Positions 9,845 through 17,782 of a stretch of 47,997 nt of DNA are shown one piece after another. The notes below the pieces were generated by a model. It made no database searches. It saw nothing but the letters and a program-made list of their open reading frames with translations, and had not been told where the DNA came from. Every line of letters begins with the position of its first letter. Position 1 is the first letter of the stretch. A program made the position numbers and the translations under genes. The DNA lies in NCBI GenBank assembly GCA_018823045.1, contig JAHJIX010000007.1:1-47997 (forward strand), read 5' to 3'. Origin of the DNA: Patescibacteria group bacterium (GTDB lineage Bacteria; Patescibacteriota; Patescibacteriia; Magasanikbacterales; UBA922).

Positions 9845-10720
9845 ATGAAAAAAGAAATCCTCACACAATTGGTAGCGCAATATGAATCTCCTGCACGGAT
9901 AGCCTTATCTCGTCGTTTTCCTATACTAAAACGACCGATTATTTCAACACGTCGTGCACTGCGTATACTCTATCACGTGCTTCATCCAAAGATTCGTCGT
10001 CGTATTTCAGATACTTTTTTTACTCATGTGGTTGCTCGTCACCAATCATTGCTTCGTCGAAAGTTGGGGACAAGTGATCCACGTTTGCAAGAGCAAAAGA
10101 TTCAAAATCTTGCTCAAGCAGTAAAACGCCTTAATGGAGTTGTGATTCAACCAGGAGAAATCTTTTCTTTATGGCATATTGTGGGTAAGCCGAGCTATAA
10201 AAAAGGCTATGTTGATGGTATGCTCTTATCAAACGGGCAAGTAGTTGAGGGACTTGGTGGTGGCTTATGTCAACTTTCTAATTTTTTGTGTTGGATATTT
10301 TTGCATGCGCCAATTGAAATTGTAGAGCGATATCATCACTCTAAAGATGTGTTTCCGGATTCAGGACGTGTACTTCCATTTGGAAGTGGAGCAACTATTT
10401 TGTATAATTTTGTGGATTTGAAGGTAAAAAACACCTCAGATGTTCCACTACAGTTAAAAATATGGTTGACTGATAATCACTTAAAAGGACAAATTGTTTC
10501 ATCAAAACCTGTGTTTTCAAAATTTCATGTGTATGAAAAAGAACATTTTTTTGTAAAGAAACAGGACGCATATTTTCGGTATAATGAAATTTATCGTGAT
10601 GAAAAAATAGAAGGAATTTTGCAAGGTACAGCAAAATTATTCACTAATTTCGCCCCAGTTTTGTATGACATTGATCAAGGGTATATAGAAAAAAATAACT
10701 TGAGATTAATTGAGTTATAA
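9845..10720 (+). CDS. VanW-family protein
   Basis: 291 aa. The central part is a clear VanW-family domain (about 95-230): PGEIFSLWHIVGKPSYKKGY, then GGGLCQLSNFL, then H-H-S-K-D-V-F-P-D-S-G-R-V-L-P-F and 'ATILYNFVDL'. VanW was named from glycopeptide-resistance clusters, but its biochemical role is not known; the family often occurs in cell-envelope contexts. No signal peptide is seen here, and the N-terminus is strongly basic (R/K-rich residues 15-60). The start at 9845 was chosen because it follows the consensus promoter; the ATG at 9782 lies upstream of the -35. Confidence 0.85.
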   Translation: MKKEILTQLVAQYESPARIALSRRFPILKRPIISTRRALRILYHVLHPKIRRRISDTFFTHVVARHQSLLRRKLGTSDPRLQEQKIQNLAQAVKRLNGVVIQPGEIFSLWHIVGKPSYKKGYVDGMLLSNGQVVEGLGGGLCQLSNFLCWIFLHAPIEIVERYHHSKDVFPDSGRVLPFGSGATILYNFVDLKVKNTSDVPLQLKIWLTDNHLKGQIVSSKPVFSKFHVYEKEHFFVKKQDAYFRYNEIYRDEKIEGILQGTAKLFTNFAPVLYDIDQGYIEKNNLRLIEL

Positions 10721-10739
10721 CAAAAAGGGGATAACAAGC

Positions 10740-10769
10740 TTGACTTTTGTATACGTTTAGGTATATAAT
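10740..10769 (+). promoter_or_regulatory. Promoter for the cold-shock gene
   Basis: TTGACT (10740-10745), an 18-bp spacer and TATAAT (10764-10769). Transcription from here would give a leader of about 75 nt. Confidence 0.7.
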
Positions 10770-10788
10770 AGGCTCAAGCAAATAACCC

Positions 10789-10853
10789 GCATAGGAAAAA
10801 GTCGTCGAGGTTCCTGGGTACGTTTGTAATTATATTGTAAAATTTTCCTATGC
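10789..10853 (+). promoter_or_regulatory. Start-codon-sequestering stem in the cold-shock mRNA leader
   Basis: The 11 nt GCATAGGAAAA (10789-10799) are a perfect reverse complement of TTTTCCTATGC (10843-10853), which contains the initiation codon at 10850-10852. The loop is 43 nt. If this stem forms, the start codon is buried. Cold-shock mRNAs are known to use leader structures as temperature switches; whether this one does so is inference. Confidence 0.55.
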
Positions 10854-11053
10854 AACAAGGAACAATTAAACGCCTTACTGACCGTGGATTTGGTTTCATC
10901 GCTGTTGATGGACAAGATACTGATATCTTCTTCCACGCAAAAGAACTCGTTGACATTGAATTCAATGATCTTCGTGAAGGTGACGCATTAGTATTTGATG
11001 TCGTAGAGACAGACAAAGGAATGAATGCTGTCAACGTAAGACGTGCAGAATAA
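10850..11053 (+). CDS. Cold-shock domain protein (CspA family)
   Basis: 67-aa single OB-fold RNA-binding protein. The RNP1 motif is GFGFIAV (residues 13-19) and RNP2 is DIFFHAKEL (25-33), both standard for CspA-type RNA chaperones. Length is exactly that of the family. There is no Shine-Dalgarno sequence; TTTTCCT precedes the ATG and is base-paired to the leader as described separately. Monocistronic: a promoter lies 80 bp upstream and a strong terminator directly follows. Confidence 0.95.
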   Translation: MQQGTIKRLTDRGFGFIAVDGQDTDIFFHAKELVDIEFNDLREGDALVFDVVETDKGMNAVNVRRAE

Positions 11054-11072
11054 GCACTCAAAAAAAAATTAT

Positions 11073-11105
11073 AAAAAGACAGGTTATTTACCTGTCTTTT
11101 TTTTT
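11073..11105 (+). terminator. Intrinsic terminator after the cold-shock gene
   Basis: AAAAAGACAGGT and ACCTGTCTTTTT form the stem, followed by a long T run to 11105. Confidence 0.9.
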
Positions 11106-11148
11106 CTGATAGTATATAGGAGAATCTGTTTATTTTTTAGTACATGAT

Positions 11149-11823
11149 ATGAAGTATTTGTTTGCTCTATTGGCTGTGATATGTTTTATTCCACAAGTTG
11201 TTTTTGCACATACACCGACATTTGTAGAAGAAAGTACCGTTGATATATCTGACGCGCATGCAAAGCAAGTTTTTTATAGTCGTATTCAAGAAGATGCGCA
11301 GACATATACTATTCATGCAGATAAACCAATTGAGTTGTATATTGCTTTATTGGTTCCAGATACACTTGAGGCATATACAGATATTTCTGTCATGATTAAT
11401 ACAGTAAATACCCGAAGACAATTTGCTGATGCATTAAACGGAAAGACGGCTCAGTGGCAACCGTATAAAGAAGAGTATTCAGGTGACATATATTTACTTG
11501 GTCCAGAGTTTGGAGAAAAGACAATTGAACAAGGGCAAAAACCACAGGGAATGTTTCTTCCATATGGAACATATACTATTCGTGTAGAAGGGGAGCATGT
11601 TGGAAGTCCGTATGCATTGGTTATTGGTGGGGGAGATGCATTTGTCTTATCTGATAATTGGCAAACGGCAAAAACATTAATGACGATAAAAAAAGATTTT
11701 TTTGATCAATCATTTTGGACTATTTTTCAGTCTCCATTGGGGTTTGGACTATTTTTATTTCTCTTTGCGAGTGTGGTGATTATTGGTGGAGTGGTCTTTG
11801 TTTATCGTCGTGTACGGGTATAG
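11149..11823 (+). CDS. Secreted, C-terminally membrane-anchored hypothetical protein
   Basis: 224 aa with a clear signal peptide (cleavage after VFA, about residue 20), a beta-rich extracytoplasmic domain (about 21-185) and a C-terminal transmembrane helix (about 193-217) followed by the basic stop-transfer tail RRVRV. The topology is therefore type I: outside domain, short inside tail. The extracytoplasmic part (HTPTFVEESTVDISDAH; MFLPYGTYTIRVEGEH) resembles a beta-sandwich such as those binding ligands in extracellular jelly-roll proteins, but I cannot name a family. A purine-rich TAGGAGA lies about 27 bp upstream, too far to be a normal ribosome binding site. It lies between the cold-shock terminator and a fresh promoter, so it is probably transcribed alone. 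Confidence 0.7.
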   Translation: MKYLFALLAVICFIPQVVFAHTPTFVEESTVDISDAHAKQVFYSRIQEDAQTYTIHADKPIELYIALLVPDTLEAYTDISVMINTVNTRRQFADALNGKTAQWQPYKEEYSGDIYLLGPEFGEKTIEQGQKPQGMFLPYGTYTIRVEGEHVGSPYALVIGGGDAFVLSDNWQTAKTLMTIKKDFFDQSFWTIFQSPLGFGLFLFLFASVVIIGGVVFVYRRVRV

Positions 11824-11832
11824 TAAGTTTAT

Positions 11833-11861
11833 TTGACAATATGCTTATGTTAGTTTATATT
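11833..11861 (+). promoter_or_regulatory. Consensus promoter for the micro-ORF and surface-protein island
   Basis: TTGACA (11833-11838), a 17-bp spacer and TATATT (11856-11861), placed about 23 bp before the micro-ORF. Confidence 0.75.
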
Positions 11862-11883
11862 ACTGATAATAGAGGAGACATAT

Positions 11884-11952
11884 ATGATAAAAAAAATATC
11901 ATGGGTAACATATATGATGGGTAAAAATTTCGCACATATTATTTGTGTTTAG
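11884..11952 (+). CDS. 22-residue micro-ORF or leader peptide
   Basis: The ATG at 11884 is preceded by AGAGGAG at a proper distance (one of the few strong Shine-Dalgarno sequences in this window) and by a consensus promoter. It encodes MIKKISWVTYMMGKNFAHII plus Cys-Val and stops at TAG 11950-11952. A hairpin with a T run begins 2 bp later. Two readings are possible. It may be a free-standing micro-gene with its own promoter and terminator, or a leader peptide whose translation decides whether transcription continues into the 1463-aa gene at 11994 (attenuation). No run of a single codon suggests a specific amino-acid signal. Confidence 0.5.
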   Translation: MIKKISWVTYMMGKNFAHIICV

Positions 11953-11954
11953 AT

Positions 11955-11976
11955 CGACTAAATAGTCGGTTTTTTA
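11955..11976 (+). terminator. Terminator or attenuator between micro-ORF and 1463-aa gene
   Basis: CGACTA-AA-TAGTCG stem (11955-11968) followed by GTTTTTTATT. The micro-ORF stop is 2 bp upstream and the next gene 18 bp downstream; no other promoter is seen in that gap. Confidence 0.65.
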
Positions 11977-11993
11977 TTATATAAAAAATACAT

Positions 11994-14900
11994 ATGAGAT
12001 TTTTTCAAAGGGGTGTTATTATAATATTAAGTATATATTTGGCATGTTTTCAGACAATTGCGGTTTTTGCGCAGTCACCAGAAATAGAGGATAAGAATGA
12101 AGATTCATCATATATGTTTTATACAGACATAATGCATGAAATAGCAATAGTGAATGGTGCAGATGCTTCAGATGAAGAAAGAACGGTATTAGCTCAAAAA
12201 ATACAGCAATTTATTGATCAAGAAGAAAAAAAATTAGCAGAACTTCAAGTTTCTTCTAAAAAAGAATCTGAGTATATTACATTTTTAAAAAGGCAGATTG
12301 AAATGCTTGATTCTAATGAATTAGGTCTGTGGGATACTTTAAAATTTGGTATTCAAGATGTGTTTTCTAAAGATGAAAAGGTCTTGGGGGAGAGTGAAGG
12401 AATCTTTGATGTTGATATTCCCGAGAATCCTTCCACATTTAGTAAAGCAAATGCTTCTGAACAATACTTAGGAGATTTTTTATTAAAAAGAGATAAAGAC
12501 CCCTCAGATTTATTTGTGTATTCATATAAGAATGCACAAAAATATATACAATCTAATTTGCCAACTCTTGAAGATATTGCAGCAAGTGATGATGTTGTCA
12601 TTACATCAGATATTGAGAGTCTTGCTTTGCAATTGGAATATAATCCAGTAAATATTTTAAATTTTATTCAGGAACACATTGAATATGAACCATATTATGG
12701 TGCGAAGAAAGGTGCTGATGGTTGTTTAGCACAGAGAGTATGTAATGATATTGATGCTGCCACTTTAACAATAGCACTCTTGAGGGCTTCTGATATTCCA
12801 GCAAGATATAAAACAGGGATAATTCAATTATCAATGGAGCAACTAAAATCTCTTATAGGGGTTGAGACAGCCAAGGGAACATTTTTAGCATTTGTTGATA
12901 CGGATTTTCCTATATTTATAGATGAATCGATTGATGGTACCCTTCAAGAGATGACAGAAGAGCAAGCAGAAAGTATCTCATCTATTTTTTTAGAATGGAC
13001 TGTGGCAGAGGCTTTTTTTCCTCAAAATAGAACAGGAGGAAATATATCAAGTCCGTTTGATTTTGAATATGTAGAATCAGTAGATGATTTACTTGGAATT
13101 CTTGATGAAGAATATGGGATGGAATGGATTGATTTGGATGGTATATTTAAGGGAATGAATCATCATCAGGTAGAAATTGTTCCTGAAACTTCAGGATTTA
13201 TTGCTGATAATTTTTGGGAAGACTATTTTGCTTATCAGGGGGAGGAGTCACCTTTACAGCGAATGCGAAATATATTACTAGCTGATACAGGGAAAGATAT
13301 ATTTGATGATACATATCATTCTACTCTTGGTGTTTATGTTTCACCAGTGGATGTATTACCACCAACGGGTCCATATAATCGTATAGCCGATGGATCAAAT
13401 GGTGGAATAGTGTATACAACACGTTCACATTCAGTATTAGAAAGCAATCAAAAAGCACGGGTTGCTATTCGTTTATTTGATAAAGAAACAAGAAATATCG
13501 TATTTGGTCAAACATTTGATGCAGTCGAGATAGATAATATACCCATGGAGTTAACATATGTCGGAAAAACAGATACAGATAAAGCCATAATTGAATCATA
13601 TGGTGGTATTCATGCAACACCTGTGCATTTGGTAGAAATTGTACCTGTGTTAGATGTTGGAGGATATGAATATATTTTTGATACAAGTGTGTCTATTGGA
13701 CAAAATCTTATTTTAGAAACAGATTATATTTTGCATGGTACAAGTAAGCGCGCACATGAAAAGTTTTCTATTGCAGGAAATAATGAAGGAATATTTTTTG
13801 TATTTTCAGGGTTAGAGTTTCATCCAGTGTATGATAACGAAGAAGATGTTAATCGTCAGTCAAAAGTATTATTAGGAGGAAATGCTATTATCGCACGAGA
13901 ATATATAAAGAAAGAGTTACAAGATAGTGATATTTATGAAAAGGTTTTTGATGTTGATGATAACATTGAATTTAATCGTGCAGTTGTAACACAAAATCGG
14001 TTGTTAAATAGTATAGATGGTGTTCCAACGATATTTGATTTTAATGGATTAACCATTGATTCTATTACGTATTCAAATATTTATTCAAGAAGAACATATC
14101 AACCACAAAGTGAATATGATTATGGACAATTAACAACGCAAAATGCATCGTATTATGAAGCTGAAATATTTAAAAATGTCGCAGGATTAGAATCAATGGC
14201 AACGGTTCAAGGAATTCAGTATGCATATGCACATCCAGAAGAATATACTGTTCATAAAATTACTTCAGATAATATTGATGTTATTAATACACTTGAATTA
14301 TCAGCAAACACAAAAGCAAATTTACAGACAGAGATATCTAATGGTGCATATGCAATTGTTCCAAATAAATTAGTTGAACATGAAAATTGGCGAGGTGTTG
14401 TGTATATTACAGTAAAACCTGGTGTATATTGGAAATATGCAATTGGGGAGCAGGTGCAAAATGGAGGTTGGAGTATACAATTTCCTGATGATAAAATTGT
14501 TTTAGTGGACCCAGATGGAAATAGAATAGATCAATATCAATATACAGTCGAAAATGGACAATTTGCATTTACAGATGGAAATGCAAATACAAAAGATAAA
14601 ATGTGTCGTATTACTCATGATGATATTCAATTTGCTGCAGATCAGGGATTGCTGGGCGAGTATGGTCTCCTTTGTATGGTTGAGCGTCTTTATTTTGGTG
14701 ATCATGATCATACGCTTATTTTGGCAATGAATGCGGCGAAGTTTAAAAGTGTCAGTGATGGGTATGATTATTGGAAGCGGGAGAGTGATATTTTTGATGC
14801 TATTAGAGATCAACGACCTGCATCATATATTAACAGCAATGATATAAGTGTATATTGGGGAACTTATGCTTATAGTGGTGAATTATATCCAGGTACTTTA

Positions 14901-16385
14901 GGTGCAGAAAATAAAATTGATTCTATTATTATCTATAGTCCTAAGAAAGAAATGGCGTATAATATATATGAAAAGGACATTGCTCGTAAATATGTTTCTA
15001 AAAATACAATTTTAGGTAAACATATTCCTGAAAATTTAGGTTTTCCTATAGATGATATTATAAATGCTGATGAAACATATTCAGGAACAGATGGTTGGTA
15101 TATGAATTTTACAAACGGTCAATTATATTTAGAAAAAGAGTGGATAGATAATGTTTATGTGTTATTTGGTAAGATGTCTAATTTTTATAATGGAATAGAT
15201 AATGAAAGAAATGGACTTAGTGGTGTACAAGGAATTGTTGGTTTTCCTGAATCAGATTTAAAGTATTATTCTTCTAATCTTTATAAACAATCTTTTGAAG
15301 AAGCTGATATTGAATATAATATCCTTACAGAAAATATTAGGGTTGTACCTAGATCAGTGGAGGCTCGAAGATATCAAAATAAAGAATTTGCTCGAAAAAT
15401 GCTTAGAAAAGTTTGGGGAGGTAAAATTGTCAATAACAATAATGATCTTGATCGAAGTTTTGAAAATGAAATTATCACAGATGTAGAAGCTTTTGTTGAA
15501 ATTGTTGATTATATAGCTAATAAAGATGGTATAAGTACAGATGATTTTGTGAAGGATGTAACAGTAGTTTTTGCAGGAGCCGAGAAAATTAATATTTGGT
15601 ATGCTGCAGATTTATTAAATGGAAGGATAGAAAGTGATTATGATGTATATGGTTTCTCTGATACAGGTTTTAGACGTATGTATAGAGATAGTCAATATTG
15701 TGTTGACCCAAATTATGATTGTGTTTCGAATCAATTAAATCATTCAATGTTAGGTTTTAGTCAGGCATATTTTAAGAATAAGGAAAAAGCTGATAAAGAA
15801 ACTTTACGACATGATAAAAATCCTTCACCATTAGGTGTTAATAGCAAGAAAACAGGAGTTAGTTATGAAGATATTTGGTTAGGTATGCGAATTGCTATGT
15901 TTGGGGAATCTTTGAAAAATGGAACAAAGACAAAGGAAGAAATGGGCGAGTGGATTTTACAAAATCTTGCTTTATCTCCTAATATATCAAGTAGTGATTA
16001 CAATTCTTTAAGAGTACATAGAGACGATTATCTTATAACAAAATCATATAGAAAAAAATTCAGAGTATTAGAGTATCAATTTAATGGAAATAATCTATTT
16101 AAATGGGGATATACGGATGAAATGGAAAGATACATTTGTCCAAATGGTTCAGATGATTTTTATTATCAAAATTATGATTATTTTTTTGTAAATAGTGAAA
16201 ATGTTGGAGATGCTAAAGCTATTTGGGATGATAATAATAAAAAAATGGTGCTGCTCTATTGGGGACTAAAAGATGAGTATAATACAAATAATAAAATTTG
16301 TGGTAATCTAGAATCTTTATCTAATCAATATGGTATTACATTAAACTACACTTTTTTAGATATGATAAATGAAATTTTAGAATAA
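11994..16385 (+). CDS. 1463-aa secreted protein with transglutaminase-like domain; candidate effector carrier
   Basis: Begins with a signal peptide (cleavage after VFAQ, about residue 27). Residues about 40-110 are acidic and helical. Residues about 217-275 form a transglutaminase-like fold: NPVNILNFIQEHIEYEPYYG, then CNDIDAATLTIALLRASDIPARY. This resembles the transglutaminase-like domain found before RHS repeats in bacterial toxin proteins; Cys is present but two residues off the usual CxDxA position, so activity is doubtful. A long beta-rich region follows. Residues about 1000-1090 contain LGFP-like motifs (PENLGFPIDD; GIVGFPESD). The C-terminal 220 residues (SNQLNHSMLGF near 1245; LGMRIAMFGESL near 1300) resemble the tail module of some RHS toxins, but this is weak. 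No YD/RHS repeats are visible. It heads a close gene series to 19684. Confidence 0.7.
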   Translation: MRFFQRGVIIILSIYLACFQTIAVFAQSPEIEDKNEDSSYMFYTDIMHEIAIVNGADASDEERTVLAQKIQQFIDQEEKKLAELQVSSKKESEYITFLKRQIEMLDSNELGLWDTLKFGIQDVFSKDEKVLGESEGIFDVDIPENPSTFSKANASEQYLGDFLLKRDKDPSDLFVYSYKNAQKYIQSNLPTLEDIAASDDVVITSDIESLALQLEYNPVNILNFIQEHIEYEPYYGAKKGADGCLAQRVCNDIDAATLTIALLRASDIPARYKTGIIQLSMEQLKSLIGVETAKGTFLAFVDTDFPIFIDESIDGTLQEMTEEQAESISSIFLEWTVAEAFFPQNRTGGNISSPFDFEYVESVDDLLGILDEEYGMEWIDLDGIFKGMNHHQVEIVPETSGFIADNFWEDYFAYQGEESPLQRMRNILLADTGKDIFDDTYHSTLGVYVSPVDVLPPTGPYNRIADGSNGGIVYTTRSHSVLESNQKARVAIRLFDKETRNIVFGQTFDAVEIDNIPMELTYVGKTDTDKAIIESYGGIHATPVHLVEIVPVLDVGGYEYIFDTSVSIGQNLILETDYILHGTSKRAHEKFSIAGNNEGIFFVFSGLEFHPVYDNEEDVNRQSKVLLGGNAIIAREYIKKELQDSDIYEKVFDVDDNIEFNRAVVTQNRLLNSIDGVPTIFDFNGLTIDSITYSNIYSRRTYQPQSEYDYGQLTTQNASYYEAEIFKNVAGLESMATVQGIQYAYAHPEEYTVHKITSDNIDVINTLELSANTKANLQTEISNGAYAIVPNKLVEHENWRGVVYITVKPGVYWKYAIGEQVQNGGWSIQFPDDKIVLVDPDGNRIDQYQYTVENGQFAFTDGNANTKDKMCRITHDDIQFAADQGLLGEYGLLCMVERLYFGDHDHTLILAMNAAKFKSVSDGYDYWKRESDIFDAIRDQRPASYINSNDISVYWGTYAYSGELYPGTLGAENKIDSIIIYSPKKEMAYNIYEKDIARKYVSKNTILGKHIPENLGFPIDDIINADETYSGTDGWYMNFTNGQLYLEKEWIDNVYVLFGKMSNFYNGIDNERNGLSGVQGIVGFPESDLKYYSSNLYKQSFEEADIEYNILTENIRVVPRSVEARRYQNKEFARKMLRKVWGGKIVNNNNDLDRSFENEIITDVEAFVEIVDYIANKDGISTDDFVKDVTVVFAGAEKINIWYAADLLNGRIESDYDVYGFSDTGFRRMYRDSQYCVDPNYDCVSNQLNHSMLGFSQAYFKNKEKADKETLRHDKNPSPLGVNSKKTGVSYEDIWLGMRIAMFGESLKNGTKTKEEMGEWILQNLALSPNISSSDYNSLRVHRDDYLITKSYRKKFRVLEYQFNGNNLFKWGYTDEMERYICPNGSDDFYYQNYDYFFVNSENVGDAKAIWDDNNKKMVLLYWGLKDEYNTNNKICGNLESLSNQYGITLNYTFLDMINEILE

Positions 16386-16389
16386 TTAT

Positions 16390-16740
16390 ATGAATAAGGT
16401 ATTAAAAATGGCAATAATAGTTTGCATAATTATAGGTTTAGTTATGGGATGTTATTTTACTTGGAGTTTTTATAATTATAAAAAAATATGCAAAAATCCT
16501 GATGAAATAGGTAATTTAGGAGAGGGATATCATAAACGTTGGGGAAATCTGTATAAGTATGAGCTTATCAATAATGATCCATGTATTTTTGATGGAGTTG
16601 AGCTTACTGGAATAGATATAGAAACATTTGAGATAATTGATAGACAATATTTTAGAGATAAAAATGGAGTATATATTTTTCATATTTATCCAGAACTGAT
16701 TTTTACCAAGTTGGATGAAGATATGAAAAATAACGAATAA
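16390..16740 (+). CDS. Small membrane-anchored DKNYY-like protein, possible immunity partner
   Basis: 116 aa: one N-terminal transmembrane helix (about 8-28) and an outside domain with the pattern 'LTGIDIETFEII ... YFRDKNGVYIFH', which matches one unit of the DKNYY repeat family. The same repeat fills the 633-aa lipoprotein at 17783. It starts 5 bp after the 1463-aa gene and lies directly before the EndoU-like gene. In polymorphic-toxin loci small proteins directly behind the toxin gene are often its immunity proteins, so it may protect against the C-terminal module of the upstream protein. That is inference; the function of DKNYY repeats is not known. Confidence 0.55.
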   Translation: MNKVLKMAIIVCIIIGLVMGCYFTWSFYNYKKICKNPDEIGNLGEGYHKRWGNLYKYELINNDPCIFDGVELTGIDIETFEIIDRQYFRDKNGVYIFHIYPELIFTKLDEDMKNNE

Positions 16741-16771
16741 TAAAAAAACGGCCAATAGATTTCATGAGTTA

Positions 16772-17272
16772 ATGGATGATGCAAGCCCTGCTGATTTAGA
16801 AAAGGTTGTAAATGATACATTGTTTACACAGCGATTAATAGAAGATGATGTATTTTATGAATTTAATAATAATTCACGGGATTTTGGACGATATAATCAT
16901 GAATTTAAAGGAGATGCTAGTGGTGGTTGGCATTATTTGCATACAGGAAGATCTGGAAATCGTATTACTAATAAGGTTGTGGGTAATAATGGAGTATATA
17001 AAGCAGATGTGGAGTATTATGATGAATTTGGTAATTTACATACAAAGTCAGATAATAGTTTTTTCCCAGATTCTTGGAGTGAAAAAGATGTATTGGAAGC
17101 TATTAATGATGCATATATTAATAGAGGTAATCCAATTAGCACTTCTCATCCTTTTAATAATGTGCATGAAGTTAATAGGGGTGGTATAGATATCCGGATT
17201 ATTGTCGAAAAAAATACAAATAGATTTGTTTCAGCATTTCCTATAAGAGATCCTGGTTTTAACGGTTTTTAA
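16772..17272 (+). CDS. EndoU-like nuclease toxin module (orphan)
   Basis: 166 aa. The C-terminal 125 residues match the bacterial EndoU nuclease toxin domain: HEFKGDASGGWHYLHTG (His43 and His54 correspond to the two catalytic histidines), NGVYKADVEYYDEFG, 'TKSDNSFFPDSW' with Lys92, and a C-terminal 'SAFPIRD' strand. EndoU toxins are metal-independent RNases delivered by contact-dependent and RHS systems. There is no signal peptide and no good ribosome binding site at ATG 16772. The frame is open upstream to 16727 without another start, reading KKTANRFHELM, so this may be a displaced toxin tip that once was fused to a carrier protein. The likely immunity gene begins 1 bp after the stop. Family assignment is by motif recognition only. 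Confidence 0.7.
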   Translation: MDDASPADLEKVVNDTLFTQRLIEDDVFYEFNNNSRDFGRYNHEFKGDASGGWHYLHTGRSGNRITNKVVGNNGVYKADVEYYDEFGNLHTKSDNSFFPDSWSEKDVLEAINDAYINRGNPISTSHPFNNVHEVNRGGIDIRIIVEKNTNRFVSAFPIRDPGFNGF

Positions 17273-17273
17273 T

Positions 17274-17777
17274 ATGAAAATAATTATAAATAGACGTGTT
17301 TTCAATATGCAGCATATGCATGCTGAAGATATATATAAAAATGGGCTCTATTTTTTGCTAAGTGAGTGTTACAATACTCAAGATTTTTTAAATTTTCTTA
17401 ATGGAGAATTTAAAGAAAAATCAAGCTGGCTAGAAGATTTTGTTTTAGCAAAATTAGAGCATAAAAATGGAATAAAAAGATTATGTGTATATTGGTTGGA
17501 CGTGATAGGTGGAAAGCCTATAGAAAAGTTATCTACTTGTCTATCAATTGAAGAAGTTAAAATTCTCGTAACACACTATATACAAGAAAAAAATAAATTT
17601 ACAGATGATCCAGTGAAGTATAAATTAAATTTAATAAAACAAGGGGCCTTACTTATTACTACAGAAGATTATAAAGATAATCACGCCTTTGTAAAAGTTT
17701 TAGATGAAACAAAAAATAATATTGTAGTTGTAAATACAAAAGAAGAAAAGGAAAAATTATTAAATATGATACATTAA
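17274..17777 (+). CDS. Putative immunity protein for the EndoU-like toxin
   Basis: 167-aa soluble protein without signal peptide or membrane helices; I do not recognise its family. It starts 1 bp after the EndoU-like stop codon, the usual arrangement of a toxin and its cytoplasmic immunity protein, so the two are probably translated together. The sequence is mixed alpha/beta and strongly charged (for example SSWLEDFVLAKLEHKNGIKR; EKNKFTDDPVKYK). The ATG at 17274 was chosen because of the tight coupling; ATGs at 17307 and 17316 are later options. The functional call rests on gene order alone. Confidence 0.55.
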   Translation: MKIIINRRVFNMQHMHAEDIYKNGLYFLLSECYNTQDFLNFLNGEFKEKSSWLEDFVLAKLEHKNGIKRLCVYWLDVIGGKPIEKLSTCLSIEEVKILVTHYIQEKNKFTDDPVKYKLNLIKQGALLITTEDYKDNHAFVKVLDETKNNIVVVNTKEEKEKLLNMIH

Positions 17778-17782
17778 ATGCT

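Noticed and set aside
9515-9880. Minus-strand open frame across the tRNA-Ser and the VanW promoter
   Set aside because: It overlaps a certain tRNA and lipoprotein gene; the composition is that of antisense sequence.
11994-16385. RHS/YD-repeat toxin
   Set aside because: The transglutaminase-like domain suggests kinship, but no YD repeats or RHS core (DPLG-type) motif is present.
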